NCBI RefSeq assembly: GCF_030709675.1
Contig: NZ_JAUZQD010000005.1
Coordinates: forward strand, 372,001 to 436,000
Source: Symbioplanes lichenis
GTDB lineage: Bacteria > Actinomycetota > Actinomycetes > Mycobacteriales > Micromonosporaceae
Length of the DNA stretch: 64,000 nt
Direction: 5' to 3'
Shown here: positions 23,844 to 33,784 of the stretch, piece after piece
How the letters are laid out: every line of letters begins with the position of its first letter
How positions within the stretch are numbered: position 1 is the stretch's first letter
Position numbers and translations under genes: made by a program
The notes under the pieces: model-generated
Seen by the model: the letters and a program-made list of their open reading frames with translations, nothing else
Told to the model about the DNA's origin: nothing
The model's database searches: none

Positions 23844-24584
23844 TCAGCGGCGGAGGGTGGCTCGGACGAAATCGCCGGGCTCGGCGCCGGCTCGAGTGAC
23901 GAGCTCGCCGTCCGGCGACCAGATGCCCGAGCGGCCCGCGTTGTCCACATAGCCGTCGCCGGTCGGCCCGGCGAAGCTGGCGATCGCCACCCACACGCCG
24001 TGCTCCGTGCTGATGCGCCGGGCCCGCTGCTCATGCACGACCGCGTCCTCGGCACGATCGAGAGCACCCGCCACGTACGCGTCGATGCCCAGCGCCGCGG
24101 TCTGCTCCTGATGCGCGGGCACGCCGGTGTCCTTGCACAGGGCGAGGCCCAGCCGCCAGCCGTCCACTTCGAGCACCGCGGGGGCCGGGCCCGGGCGGAA
24201 GTGTCCCGGCTCGTGCCCGGCCAGGTTCATCTTCCGGTACGCAACCCGCGCGCCCGCCCCGTCCACAGCGAGCAGGGCCAGGAAGCGCTCCTCGACGGGC
24301 GCACTCGCGACAGCCACCGTGCCGGTCTCCGCGCACGCCTCGATCAAGGGACGCAGGCGCGGGTCGTCCATGGCCACGGCCGGGGCGTCCAGTTCGTACC
24401 CGGTCAGGGAGAGCTCGGGAAAGATGACCACCCGGGCCCGCGCTGCCCGGACCAGGTCGGCGTGCGCCCGGGCGTTCGCCTCGACGTCCAGGGCCCGGCA
24501 GGCCGGCTGAGCCGCGGCCAGCACAAGCTCAGCGGCCGCCCGGTCCTCCGGCCCGGGAGGCCCGTGGGGATCAGCGGTGGCCAC
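23844..24584 (-). CDS. carbon-nitrogen hydrolase (nitrilase superfamily)
   Basis: This encodes 246 residues with the nitrilase-superfamily triad: Glu57 in FPELSLTGY, Lys118 in YRKMNLAGHE and Cys150 in GLALCKDTG. The size and motifs fit small amidases rather than true nitrilases. The start overlaps the end of the upstream methyltransferase gene by 14 bases, so the two form an operon. It converges on the EAL gene with one base between stops. The substrate is not predictable. Confidence 0.85.
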   Translation of the reverse strand: MATADPHGPPGPEDRAAAELVLAAAQPACRALDVEANARAHADLVRAARARVVIFPELSLTGYELDAPAVAMDDPRLRPLIEACAETGTVAVASAPVEERFLALLAVDGAGARVAYRKMNLAGHEPGHFRPGPAPAVLEVDGWRLGLALCKDTGVPAHQEQTAALGIDAYVAGALDRAEDAVVHEQRARRISTEHGVWVAIASFAGPTGDGYVDNAGRSGIWSPDGELVTRAGAEPGDFVRATLRR

Positions 24585-25359
24585 GCACGCCTGCCCGCGC
24601 CGCGCCGGCCAGGGATGCCTCGAGGCGGGAGGCCTGCACGAGGAAGCGGTGCGCGGTCGCGGTGAAGTGCCCGTACGTCCGGATCAGCGCGTCCATCCGG
24701 CGCAGCGCCCGGTCGTACTTCTCCACGCTGAAGTCGCGGACCTGCCACGGCACCGTCCGCAGCTGGTAGACGACGGCCCCGATGTCGTGGAAGGTGAGCG
24801 GCACCCGCTCCTCGCGCACGTCCGTGACCGTCAGCCCGGCCGCCGCCAGCGCCCGGACCGCGGTGTCGGCGTCCCAGGCGCGCGGGTGCGGCGGCGGCGC
24901 GCCGAGCTCGGCGTTGAGGTCGGCCAGGTCGTCGCTGCCCACCTGCTGGCTGAGCAGCGTGCCGCCGGGCGTGAGCAGCCGGGCCACGTCGTCGGCGGGC
25001 AACCGGCCGTGCCGGCTCAGCACCACGTCGAACTCGTTCTCCCCGCCGGGCAGCTCGGTGACCACCGACACCCCGAACGGCCGCAGCCGGTCGCGCGCGA
25101 CGGGCACGTTCGGCGCCCAGCTCTCGACCGCCACCGTGTGCGCGGGCAGCGGCGCCAGCTCGGCCAGCAGCTCACCGCCGCCGGTGTCCAGGTCGAGCAG
25201 GCTGCCCGCGTGCCGGACCAGGGGGCGGGCCAGCTCCGGGAACGCCCACGAGGGGTCCGAGCCCACCGCCCGCCCGTCCATCCAGGCGAATTCCCACCCC
25301 GTGATCGGTACGCCGGCCGCCTCGCTCACGAGCTGCTCGTACTGCCGTGCGAAACCCAT
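24571..25359 (-). CDS. class I SAM-dependent methyltransferase
   Basis: This encodes 262 residues with a Rossmann-type methyltransferase core: motif I SLLDLDTGGGELLAEL (~53-68), an acidic residue after VAVESWAPN, FDVVLSRHGRL as the post-II segment, and LLTPGGTLLSQQVG. Sequence outside the core (VEKYDRALRRMDALIRTYG) does not tell me the substrate. The ATG at 25359 is isolated from the neighbouring lyase gene by ~127 bases, so a promoter probably lies there. Confidence 0.82.
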   Translation of the reverse strand: MGFARQYEQLVSEAAGVPITGWEFAWMDGRAVGSDPSWAFPELARPLVRHAGSLLDLDTGGGELLAELAPLPAHTVAVESWAPNVPVARDRLRPFGVSVVTELPGGENEFDVVLSRHGRLPADDVARLLTPGGTLLSQQVGSDDLADLNAELGAPPPHPRAWDADTAVRALAAAGLTVTDVREERVPLTFHDIGAVVYQLRTVPWQVRDFSVEKYDRALRRMDALIRTYGHFTATAHRFLVQASRLEASLAGAARAGVRGHR

Positions 25360-25486
25360 GGCAGCGACGGTAACCGGACGACCACGCAGGGCGCGACCGG
25401 GTTGGCCGCACGTTTACCATCCGGTGATGCATCCGCCGCCGGGCCGGTACGCAACCGCTCAGGCGACCGCCTCAGCGTGGACCCCG

Positions 25487-26551
25487 TCAGGCGCAGAGGC
25501 CGCCGATGATCTCCGCGATCGCGGCCGGCTCGTGGCGCAGGGTGGCCCGTCCGACGCTCAGCTCCACCCGGACGACCCGCGGGTCGCCGGTCGTGAACGG
25601 GCGCGGCCACACCCACAGGCCGGTCTCCTCGGCCAGCCGGGCGGCGCGGGCGCGGAAGCCCTCCTCGGTCGTGCTGAGCAGCAGGTGCATCATCGGCGTC
25701 TGGGGCGGGCCGGGCACCACGTGCACCTCGGGGATCGCGTCGAGGGCGGCGGCGATCGCGAGGGCGTGGGCCATCCGGGCGGGCATCTCGGCCAGGGCGG
25801 CGTCGACCAGGCTCAGGGCGGAGGAGGCCTGGGGCCACAGGGCGTACAGGGTGCCGCCCAGCCGGGAGCGCCACTCGCGCACCTGGGCGACGTCCTCCTC
25901 GGAGCCGGCGACGCAGCAGCCCGGGAGCGCGCCGACGCCCTTGTAGAACGACACGTACACGGTGTCGAAGAGCGCGGCGATCTCGGCGGGCGTCCGCGCG
26001 TACCCGGCGCTCGCCTCCCAGATCCGCGCGCCGTCGAGGTGCACGGCCGCGCCCCGGCCGCGGGCCCAGTCGGTCTGCGCGACCAGGTCGTCCCACTCGG
26101 GGAGCTGCCCGCCGAGGTCGCGCTGGGGCAGCTCGAGCAGCAGCGCGGCGAACGGCTCGGCGGTGCCGGTGAGGTCGTCGAGGGTGAGCAGCCGCTCGGC
26201 CTCGCCCACGGCCCGGCCGGTGAGCTGGTGCAGCCGCTGGTGGGCCTGGCCCTCGTGCTGGTCGAGGTGACAGTACGGATGCCAGAGCACCGTGCGGACG
26301 CCCCGGCGGTCGGCGTGCACCCGCAGCGTCGCGCCCTGGGCCATCGTGCCGCTGGGCAGGAACACGGCGGCGGGCTTGCCGAGCAGCTCCGCGATGTGCC
26401 GCTCCAGCGTCGTCACGGCGCCGCCGTCGCCGTACACGTCGTCGCCCGCGTCGGGGTCGATCGTGGCCAGCAGGTCCCGGGGGCGGCCGAGGCCGTTGCC
26501 GAGGAAGGTGTCGGTGCAGGCGGCGCGCCGCGCGCGAGTCTCGTCATCCAC
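25487..26551 (-). CDS. threonine aldolase/beta-eliminating lyase family enzyme
   Basis: This encodes 354 residues of a PLP fold-type I enzyme. DVYGDGGAVTTLERHIAELLGKPAAVFLPSGTMAQ is the opening characteristic of low-specificity threonine aldolases, VHLDGARIWE carries the PLP-contacting Asp, and Lys204 in VSFYKGVGALPG is the likely Schiff-base lysine. Threonine aldolases cleave threonine to glycine and acetaldehyde. The sequence departs from canonical LtaE, so related lyases remain possible. The MerR-clamp gene ends 27 bases upstream on the same strand. Confidence 0.85.
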   Translation of the reverse strand: MDDETRARRAACTDTFLGNGLGRPRDLLATIDPDAGDDVYGDGGAVTTLERHIAELLGKPAAVFLPSGTMAQGATLRVHADRRGVRTVLWHPYCHLDQHEGQAHQRLHQLTGRAVGEAERLLTLDDLTGTAEPFAALLLELPQRDLGGQLPEWDDLVAQTDWARGRGAAVHLDGARIWEASAGYARTPAEIAALFDTVYVSFYKGVGALPGCCVAGSEEDVAQVREWRSRLGGTLYALWPQASSALSLVDAALAEMPARMAHALAIAAALDAIPEVHVVPGPPQTPMMHLLLSTTEEGFRARAARLAEETGLWVWPRPFTTGDPRVVRVELSVGRATLRHEPAAIAEIIGGLCA

Positions 26552-26578
26552 GCGCTCAGTGTGCGCCGCCGCGATCTC

Positions 26579-27580
26579 CTATTCGCGTACGGGCATCAGT
26601 AGCGACCATCCCGCCCCGCCCCGCAGCACCAGCGGCTTGATCGGCCCGTCCAGCCGCAGCTCCAGCTGACCCGGTCCGCCGGCGTCGAGCGCCTCCAGCA
26701 GGAATTCCCGGTTCACCGCCACGTGGCCCGCGCGGTCGGCGGCCCAGGCGTCCCGCGCGACCGTCCGGACGGCGCCGGTGTCGTCGACGGCCAGGATCGC
26801 CAGTTCCTCCGTCGCCGCCGCGGTGACCGCCGCCCGCAGGGTCGCCGGGTCGACCGTGATCCGGCGCGGGTTCTCCGCCGGCAGCTCGGTGACCCGCCGA
26901 TAGTCGGGGAAGTCCACGTCGAGCGGCGTGACCGACAGGCGCCCGGCGCCGGTCTCGACGTCGAGCGCGCCCGCCACGGTCAGCGTGACCATCCCGGTCA
27001 GCAACGGGCGCAGCGCGTCGGCGAAAGGCAGCGGCGCGACGACGCGGACGGGCGGCCCGGACACCGTGGCGCCGGTCGAGGCGACGGCCAGGCGGTAGCG
27101 GTCGGTCGCCACGAGTGTGATCGTCGCCTCGCCGGCCTCCAGGAGGACACCGTTGATCATCGGCAGGTCCGGATCGGTGCCGGCGGCGAAGCGGACGAAA
27201 TCGAGGGCCGCGGTCAGCTCCGCCGCCGGCACCGTGACGGTCGTCATGGTGGCCCCGCCCAGGAGCCGGTGCAGCCGGGCGAGCTCGCGCCGGGCGTCGG
27301 CGAGCCCGTCCTCGAGCCGGGCCAGATGCGCGTCGAGCAGCTCGCGCACCACCTCGGGCCGGTCCAGCGCCGCCACCGCCCGCGCGATGCCCGCCACCGG
27401 CATCCCGACCCGCCGCAGCCCGGCCACCAGCCGGGCCGCCCGGATCTGCGCCTCGCTGTAACGCCGGTAGCCGGTCGCCGCGTCGACCTCGGCCGGCACC
27501 AGCACCCCGGCCCGGTCGTAGAACCGCAGGGCGCTCACGCCCAGCCCGCTCGCCCGGGCCACCTCGCCGATCCCCCGCAT
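26579..27580 (-). CDS. MerR regulator fused to DNA sliding-clamp-like domain
   Basis: This encodes about 333 residues. The first ~75 are a MerR DNA-binding domain (IGEVARASGLGVSALRFYDRAG and GYRRYSEAQIRAARLVAGLRR), with a coiled coil to ~110 (ARLEDGLADARRELARLHRL). The rest resembles the DNA polymerase III beta clamp: ALDFVRFAAGT, MINGVLLEAGEATITLVATDRYRLAVAS (the TDRYRLA clamp signature), PLDVDFPDYRRVTELPAEN, VNREFLLEALDA and the C-terminal PIKPLVLRGGAGWSLLMPVR. Only about two of the three clamp domains fit in this length. ATG at 27580 starts the HTH directly; GTG at 27592 would add four residues. What it senses and regulates is unknown. Confidence 0.85.
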   Translation of the reverse strand: MRGIGEVARASGLGVSALRFYDRAGVLVPAEVDAATGYRRYSEAQIRAARLVAGLRRVGMPVAGIARAVAALDRPEVVRELLDAHLARLEDGLADARRELARLHRLLGGATMTTVTVPAAELTAALDFVRFAAGTDPDLPMINGVLLEAGEATITLVATDRYRLAVASTGATVSGPPVRVVAPLPFADALRPLLTGMVTLTVAGALDVETGAGRLSVTPLDVDFPDYRRVTELPAENPRRITVDPATLRAAVTAAATEELAILAVDDTGAVRTVARDAWAADRAGHVAVNREFLLEALDAGGPGQLELRLDGPIKPLVLRGGAGWSLLMPVRE

Positions 27581-27630
27581 GCCGCTCTCCACCCCGCCAC
27601 CCTGCCGTCTCGACCAGGTCGAGAGTCAAG

Positions 27631-28224
27631 TCAGAGGAGCAATCCGACGCCGAGGGCGGCCATGACCACGGCGATCAGGCCATCGAGCACGCGCCACGCG
27701 CCCGGGCGCCGCAGGACCGGGGCGAGCCGCTGCGCGCCCAGGCCCAGGGCGCTGAACCACACGGCGCTGGCCGCCGCCGCGCCCAGCCCGAAGGCCCATC
27801 GCGGCGAGTGCTGCTGCGCCACCGAGCCCAGCAGCAGCACGGTGTCCAGGTAGACGTGCGGGTTCAGGTAGGTCATCGCGAGGCAGGCGAGGACCGTGGC
27901 GCGCAGGGTCGCCGGGCCGCCGGCCGTGGGGGTGAGGCTGCCCGGGGAGATCGCTCGTTTCGCGGCCAGGAGGGCGTACCCGATCAGGAAGACGGCCCCG
28001 GCCCAGCGGATGACCGTGACCACCACCGGGTTGGCCGTGACCAGCGCGCCCAGGCCGGCGATGCCCGCCGAGATCAGCAGCAGGTCGGACGTGGCGCAGA
28101 CCGCGACGACCGCGAGGACGTGCTCGCGGCGCAGGCCCTGGCGCAGCACGAAGGCGTTCTGCGCGCCGATCGCGATGATCAGCACGGCGGAGGCGGCGAA
28201 CCCGGCGAGGGCGGAGGTGAGCAC
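27631..28224 (-). CDS. LysE/ArgO family amino acid exporter
   Basis: This 197-residue protein has six hydrophobic segments and family motifs: [18 protein letters not shown] near residue 20, [10 protein letters not shown] and [22 protein letters not shown]. It should export lysine and/or arginine. The gene is divergent from an argP/lysG-type LysR regulator, the standard arrangement for this exporter, with a 13-base palindrome in the 68-base gap. Confidence 0.9.
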   Translation of the reverse strand: MLTSALAGFAASAVLIIAIGAQNAFVLRQGLRREHVLAVVAVCATSDLLLISAGIAGLGALVTANPVVVTVIRWAGAVFLIGYALLAAKRAISPGSLTPTAGGPATLRATVLACLAMTYLNPHVYLDTVLLLGSVAQQHSPRWAFGLGAAAASAVWFSALGLGAQRLAPVLRRPGAWRVLDGLIAVVMAALGVGLLL

Positions 28225-28261
28225 CCCTCGACGCTAGGCCGGATACTTGGTGTACTCCAGT

Positions 28262-28274
28262 TGAAGATTCTTCA
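28262..28274. promoter_or_regulatory. palindrome in the lysE/argP intergenic region
   Basis: TGAAGATTCTTCA is a perfect 13-base palindrome with a central T, 19 bases before the argP start and 38 from the lysE start. Position and A/T-rich dyad suit a LysR-type operator. Confidence 0.55.
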
Positions 28275-28292
28275 GGAACATGAGGAAGCCTT

Positions 28293-29117
28293 ATGGATCA
28301 GGTGCAGCTCGCGACCTTCCAGGCCGTGATCGCGGAGGGCAGCTTCGACGCGGCGGCGAAGGCGCTGCACGTGACGCCGCCCGCCGTCAGCCAGCGCATC
28401 AAGGCCCTGGAGCAGGCCGTCGGCCAGGTGCTGGTCCGCCGGACGAAACCGGCCGTGCCGACGGCGGCCGGGGAGACCCTGGTCCGGCTGGCCGGCCAGA
28501 TCGCCCTGCTCGAGCGCGAGGCACTCGACGCGGTGCGGGGCAGCACGCGGACGAAGATCGCCGTCTCGGTCAACGCCGACTCGCTGCACTCGTGGTTCCT
28601 CCCGGCGCTGGCCGGCCTGCCCGACCTGGCCTTCGATCTGCATCAGGACGACGAGGACTACACCGCCGACCTGCTGCGCGCGGGCACGGTGATGGCCGCC
28701 GTCACCACCCAGCACGTGCCCGTCCAGGGCTGCCGCGTCGAGCGCCTCGGCGCCATGCGCTATCTGGCCGTGGCCGCCCCCGGCGTCTTCACCGGCTTCA
28801 CGACGACGCCGATGATCCTCTTCAACCGCAAGGACCAGCTGCAGCACCGCTTCCGGGCCGCCGTCACCCACCGCACCCTCGACGACCCGCCGATCCACTA
28901 CGTCCCCGCGGCGAGCGCCTTCGTCGAGGCCATCCGGCTCGGGCTCGGGTGGGGGATGGTGCCCGAACACCTGGTCACGGACCCCCTGACCGAGGTCGCC
29001 CCCGGCCACCACCTCGACGTCCCGCTGCACTGGCAGTGCTGGCGCATGGAGTCGGCGGCCCTGACCGCCCTGACCGACGCCGTCAAGCACGCCGCCGCGC
29101 GCGCCCTACGACCGTAA
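28293..29117 (+). CDS. argP: LysR regulator ArgP/LysG
   Basis: This encodes 274 residues: a winged HTH at the N-terminus (QLATFQAVIAEGSFDAAAKALHVTPPAVSQRIKALEQAVG) and a periplasmic-binding-like effector domain (TKIAVSVNADSLHSWFLPAL, TTPMILFNRKDQLQH, VPAASAFVEAIRLGLGWGMVPE). ArgP/LysG senses intracellular basic amino acids and activates the exporter, here the divergent lysE gene. AGGAAG at 28283-28288 supports the ATG at 28293. Its end overlaps the convergent LOG gene by 12 bases. Confidence 0.9.
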   Translation: MDQVQLATFQAVIAEGSFDAAAKALHVTPPAVSQRIKALEQAVGQVLVRRTKPAVPTAAGETLVRLAGQIALLEREALDAVRGSTRTKIAVSVNADSLHSWFLPALAGLPDLAFDLHQDDEDYTADLLRAGTVMAAVTTQHVPVQGCRVERLGAMRYLAVAAPGVFTGFTTTPMILFNRKDQLQHRFRAAVTHRTLDDPPIHYVPAASAFVEAIRLGLGWGMVPEHLVTDPLTEVAPGHHLDVPLHWQCWRMESAALTALTDAVKHAAARALRP

Positions 29118-29654
29118 GGACGACTCGATGTGGTCGAGGGCGGCGTCGATCGACGTGACCACGGTGACCTGGGCGAGCGCGGCCTCGCGGACGAAGGCCG
29201 TGCCGGTGATGTCCCGCAGCCAGGTCCACAGGCCGGTGTAGAAGCCCTCCGGGTCGAGCACCACGATCGGCTTGCGGTGCAGGTCGAGGGTGGCCGTGGT
29301 CCAGACCTCGAAGAGCTCGTCGAGCGTGCCGAGGCCGCCCGGCAGGGTGACGAAGGCGTCGGAGCGCTCGATCATGATGTTCTTGCGGGCGCCCATGTCG
29401 GCCGTGACGACCAGCTCGTCCGAGGCCGTGTCGGCGACCTCGAGGTCGACCAGGGACTGCGGGATGACGCCGAGGGTGTGCGCGCCGCCGGCCCGGGTGC
29501 CGTCGGCGACCGCGCCCATCATGCCGACGCAGCCGCCGCCGGAGACGAGCGAGTGGCCGCGCGGGCCGAGGGCCTTGCCGAGGGCGGTGGCCAGGTCGAG
29601 GTGGCTCTGGTCGAGGCGGTTGGAGGAGGCGCAGAAGACGCCGATCGCCGCCAC
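29106..29654 (-). CDS. LOG family protein (TIGR00730 type)
   Basis: This encodes 182 residues of the lysine-decarboxylase-like Rossmann family now known as cytokinin riboside 5'-monophosphate phosphoribohydrolases: VFCASSNRLDQ, LVSGGGCVGMMGAVADG, MGARKNIMIERSDAFVTLPGGLGTLDELFEV. The R-K-N...PGG-x-GT-x-x-E motif is complete. The enzyme would release a base from a nucleoside 5'-monophosphate. GTG at 29654 begins one base after the stop of the second LOG gene, so they are an operon. Confidence 0.88.
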   Translation of the reverse strand: MAAIGVFCASSNRLDQSHLDLATALGKALGPRGHSLVSGGGCVGMMGAVADGTRAGGAHTLGVIPQSLVDLEVADTASDELVVTADMGARKNIMIERSDAFVTLPGGLGTLDELFEVWTTATLDLHRKPIVVLDPEGFYTGLWTWLRDITGTAFVREAALAQVTVVTSIDAALDHIESSLRS

Positions 29655-29655
29655 G

Positions 29656-30429
<774 letters not shown>

Positions 30430-30528
30430 GGCACCCACCGTAGTGCGGACGGTCCGTAACCGGTGAATAACCAGATGGGTTTGGCCAAGAGGATTGCGGC
30501 GTGGCGACCTTTTTGCCAGATTGAAGCA

Positions 30529-30560
30529 ACGGACGGTAGCTCTGCTGTCTCCGTCCGTTT
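30529..30560. terminator. hairpin between LOG and small basic gene
   Basis: ACGGACGG (30529-30536) and CCGTCCGT (30551-30558) form an 8-bp stem with a 14-base loop, followed by TT. It may end leftward dapE read-through or act as a leader hairpin for the small gene at 30595. Confidence 0.4.
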
Positions 30561-30594
30561 ATCAACTTCCCCTCCCGCACGCACGGAGCCGCCC

Positions 30595-30750
30595 GTGACG
30601 ACCCGCTATGAGCGCATGAAGATCCAGCGCCGCATGCAGCGGCGCATCCGCCTGGTGGTGGAGGAGCGCCGCATCGCGCTGGCCCAGCGGGGCCGGCCCG
30701 CCGAGGCGGCCGCCGATCCCGACGACGGGGACCCCGTCAGTACGCGGTGA
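30595..30750 (+). CDS. small basic protein, unknown
   Basis: This 51-residue frame begins MTTRYERMKIQRRMQRRIRL, a strongly basic helix, and ends with an acidic AAADPDDGDP tail. GTG at 30595 is preceded by a GGAG at 30584-30587; an in-frame ATG at 30463 gives a longer product with low-complexity sequence upstream. The last 14 bases overlap the convergent dapE gene. I do not recognise it; the charge pattern would suit nucleic-acid binding. Confidence 0.45.
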   Translation: MTTRYERMKIQRRMQRRIRLVVEERRIALAQRGRPAEAAADPDDGDPVSTR

Positions 30751-31810
30751 GCCACCGGTGCAGCGTCGCGGCCCCGTCACGGATCTTGCCGATCTCCACG
30801 TGCTCGTCCGGGGCGTGCGCCAGGCGGGGATCGCCGGGCCCGTAGTTGAGCGCCGGGATGCCCATCGCCGCGAACCGGGCCACGTCCGTCCAGCCCAGCT
30901 TGGCCTCGGGCTGCTCGCCGACCGCCGTGAGGAAGTCGCGGGCCGGCTCCGCGCCCAGCCCCGGCAGCGCCCCCGGCGCCGAGTCGGTCACGTCCAGGTC
31001 GAAGCCGCTGAACACCTCGTGCAGGTGCGCCAGCGCGTCCTGCTCGGAGCGGTCCGGGGCGAAGCGCAGGTTGACGTCGATCGAGCATTCGTCCGGCACG
31101 ACGTTGCCGGCCACGCCGCCCGAGATGCCGACGGCGTTGAGCCCCTCACGGTACGTACATCCGTCGATGGTGACCGTCCGCGGCCGATAGTCGTCCAGCC
31201 GCCGCAACGCCTCGCCCGCGGCGTGGATGGCGTTGACCCCGCGCCAGGCCCGCGCGGTGTGCGCCCGCTTGCCATGCGTACGGATCGTCGCGCTCAGGTA
31301 CCCCTGGCAGCCCGCCTCGATCACCCCGTACGTGGGCTCGAGCAGCACCGCGAAGTCCGCGCGCAACCACTCCGGGTGCGCCTCGGCGGCCAGGTGCAGC
31401 CCGTTGTAACGGCTCTCGATCTCCTCCGCCTCGTAGAAGAGGTAGGTCAAGTCGTAACGGGGATCGGGCAGTGTCGCCGCCAGGTGCAGCGCCAGGGCGA
31501 CGCCGGACTTCATGTCGGCCGTCCCGCAGCCGAAGATCAGATCGTCCACCACGGTCGACGGGAAGTTGTCGTTCAGCGGCACGGTGTCCAGGTGCCCGGC
31601 GAGCACGACGCGCTGTTCGCGGCCGAGATCGGTCCGGGCCATGACCGTGTTGCCGTGACGCTCGGTGCTCAGGTGCGGCGCCTGCCGCAAGACGTCCTCG
31701 ACGCAGTCGGCGATGACCTTCTCGTCGCGGGACACGGACTCGATGTCGACCAGGGTGCGGGTGAGCACCACCGGGTCGACCAGCACGTCCGGGGTCAGCG
31801 GGTTCGCCAT
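30737..31810 (-). CDS. dapE: succinyl-diaminopimelate desuccinylase DapE
   Basis: This encodes 357 residues of an M20 metallohydrolase: VVLAGHLDTVPLNDNFPS (metal His and Asp), FGCGTADMKSGVALAL (bridging Asp), FYEAEEIESRYNGL (catalytic Glu and metal Glu) and a dimerisation domain with GYLSATIRTHGKRAHTARAWRGVNA. It removes succinate from N-succinyl-LL-diaminopimelate. ATG at 31810 gives MANPLTPDVLVDPV; the longer GTG start at 31819 adds three residues. It is divergent from dapD, 71 bases away, so a shared control region is likely. Confidence 0.93.
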   Translation of the reverse strand: MANPLTPDVLVDPVVLTRTLVDIESVSRDEKVIADCVEDVLRQAPHLSTERHGNTVMARTDLGREQRVVLAGHLDTVPLNDNFPSTVVDDLIFGCGTADMKSGVALALHLAATLPDPRYDLTYLFYEAEEIESRYNGLHLAAEAHPEWLRADFAVLLEPTYGVIEAGCQGYLSATIRTHGKRAHTARAWRGVNAIHAAGEALRRLDDYRPRTVTIDGCTYREGLNAVGISGGVAGNVVPDECSIDVNLRFAPDRSEQDALAHLHEVFSGFDLDVTDSAPGALPGLGAEPARDFLTAVGEQPEAKLGWTDVARFAAMGIPALNYGPGDPRLAHAPDEHVEIGKIRDGAATLHRWLTAY

Positions 31811-31881
31811 GAGCCGCACATTACCGTCCGAACATGAACCCGAAACGGAACCGGGCGGACCGGCCCTAGTAGGGTTGTCCT

Positions 31882-32826
31882 GTGACCACTGCGATCTCGA
31901 CCTCGCCCGCGTGGGGCCTCGGCCTCGCCACCGTGACCTCGGACGGGACGGTGCTCGACACCTGGTACCCGGCCGGCTTCCTCGGCCTCGGAGCGCTGCC
32001 CGCCGAGCCGCCGACGCTGCCCGCCGGGCTCACCGGCCCCAAGGCACTGTCCGGGCTCTCGACCGTCGAGGTGCGCACGGAGATCGCGTCGCTGGCCGAC
32101 CCGATCAAGGACTCCGCGGACGCGTACCTGCGGCTGCACCTGCTCTCGCACCGCCTGGTCAAGCCGAACGAGCAGAACCTCGACGGCATCTTCGGCGCCC
32201 TCGCCAACGTCGCGTGGACCTCGGCCGGCCCGTGCCCGCCCGACCGCGTCGACGAGCTGCGCCTGATCGAGCGCGCCGCCGGCCGCCACCTGGCCGTCCA
32301 CGGCGTCGACAAGTTCCCCCGCATGACCGACTATGTCGTGCCGTCCGGCGTGCGCATCGCCGACGCCGACCGGGTCCGCCTCGGCGCCCACCTGGCCAGT
32401 GGCACCACGGTCATGCACGAGGGCTTCGCCAACTTCAACGCCGGCACGCTCGGCACGTCGATGGTCGAGGGCCGCATCGTCCAGGGCGTCGTCGTCGGCG
32501 ACGGCTCCGACGTGGGCGCGGGCTCGTCGATCATGGGCACGCTCTCCGGCGGCGGCAAGGACAAGGTCCGCATCGGCGAGCGCAGCCTGCTCGGGGCCAA
32601 CGCCGGCATCGGCATCTCGCTCGGCGACGACTGCGTGGTCGAGGCGGGCTGCTACATCACGGCCGGCTCGAAGATCACGCTTCCGGACGGCCGGGTCGTC
32701 AAGGCCCGCGAGCTGTCGGGCGTCGACGGCCTGCTCTTCTGGCGCAACTCGGTCACCGGCGCGCTCGAGGCGAAGCCCCGCCAGGGTCAGGGCATCACGC
32801 TCAACAGCGAGCTGCACGCCAACTAA
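31882..32826 (+). CDS. dapD: tetrahydrodipicolinate N-succinyltransferase DapD
   Basis: This encodes 314 residues of the actinobacterial DapD type, which succinylates tetrahydrodipicolinate with succinyl-CoA. A mixed N-terminal domain is followed by a left-handed beta-helix: [95 protein letters not shown]. The [12 protein letters not shown] segment contributes to the active site in this family. GTG at 31882 is used. The 3' end overlaps the convergent ArsR-like gene by 26 bases. Confidence 0.94.
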   Translation: MTTAISTSPAWGLGLATVTSDGTVLDTWYPAGFLGLGALPAEPPTLPAGLTGPKALSGLSTVEVRTEIASLADPIKDSADAYLRLHLLSHRLVKPNEQNLDGIFGALANVAWTSAGPCPPDRVDELRLIERAAGRHLAVHGVDKFPRMTDYVVPSGVRIADADRVRLGAHLASGTTVMHEGFANFNAGTLGTSMVEGRIVQGVVVGDGSDVGAGSSIMGTLSGGGKDKVRIGERSLLGANAGIGISLGDDCVVEAGCYITAGSKITLPDGRVVKARELSGVDGLLFWRNSVTGALEAKPRQGQGITLNSELHAN

Positions 32827-33784
32827 GAAGGCTGTCCCCTTTCTCCGTGGTCGCGTAGAGGACCGATCGGCCGTTCCGGCTGCGGCTGATCAGTCCCGCG
32901 CGGGCGAGCACCTTGAGGTGTCCCGCCACGCCGCCCAGGCTCATCCCGAGCCGGGCGGCGAGCTGGCTCGTGGTCGTCGGCACGGTGAGGGCCCGCAGCA
33001 CCGCCGCCCGGCCCGCGCCGAGCAAGGGCGCCAGCCCCGGATGCGACACGTCGGCATCGCTCAAGATGTCGGCGACGCCCCGGGCCCGGTAGGCGATGGT
33101 GACCGGCCGCTCGGGGTCGGTGCTGATCGCCAGGTTGCCGAAGACCGTGGGCACGAGCATGAGACCCCGGTCACCGGAGTGGTGGTCGCCGACGCTCTGC
33201 TTGATCTCGATCGTGCTCTCCTCGGGCCGCCAGCTCAGCCGCGGGTGCAGGCCGTCGAGGCCGGCGGCCCAGCCGAAGGCGGCGATCCGCCCCGCCCGGT
33301 GCATGATGTCCCGCTCCAGCACCGCCCGCAGCCGGGGCCAGTCCGGCTCGACGAAGGCCGTCCACGCCGCTTGCAGGGCGTCCGCGAGCCGGTCGACGAC
33401 GTCGTCCGCGTCGAGGATCCGCCGGGCCTTCTCGGACGGAGTCTTGTGTCCGCGCAGGTTGCGCGCCAGCTCGGCCCGGGCTCGCGCGAGCGGCGTCGCG
33501 CGCAGGGCGGCCAGCTCCTCGGCGAACTCGCGGCGCGGGCCGAGCGGCGGCGGGTGCAGGAAGTCGGCGTTCTCCGTGCGGCGCTGCAGGCTGATCAATG
33601 CCTCGATCGCCGGCTCGGCCCGCCGCACCTCGGCCAGGCGCGGCCGCGTGCGCACGACCCAGTCCCGCAGCGCCCCGGCCGGCAGCGATCCTGTGAGCAG
33701 GAACATGGCGCCCTCCACCTCGAACAGCGGAGAGATCGCATAGCGGCACCCCGCGACGTCCGCGGGCGAGACCCGGATCAGCAT
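32801..33784 (-). CDS. ArsR-type winged-helix transcriptional regulator
   Basis: This encodes 327 residues. The C-terminal ~75 hold an ArsR-like winged helix ([63 protein letters not shown]), and the first ~240 form an all-alpha/beta effector region of the DUF5937 kind. No clustered cysteines suggest metal sensing. It is divergent from an MFS transporter, and an inverted repeat covers its own start region, pointing to control of itself and the transporter. Confidence 0.85.
   Translation of the reverse strand: MLIRVSPADVAGCRYAISPLFEVEGAMFLLTGSLPAGALRDWVVRTRPRLAEVRRAEPAIEALISLQRRTENADFLHPPPLGPRREFAEELAALRATPLARARAELARNLRGHKTPSEKARRILDADDVVDRLADALQAAWTAFVEPDWPRLRAVLERDIMHRAGRIAAFGWAAGLDGLHPRLSWRPEESTIEIKQSVGDHHSGDRGLMLVPTVFGNLAISTDPERPVTIAYRARGVADILSDADVSHPGLAPLLGAGRAAVLRALTVPTTTSQLAARLGMSLGGVAGHLKVLARAGLISRSRNGRSVLYATTEKGDSLLSWRAARC

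Noticed and set aside
23941..23949. TTGTCCACA in the amidohydrolase gene as a DnaA site
   Set aside because: A single nine-base match inside a coding region is expected by chance; the 60.4-kb sites are clustered and phased.
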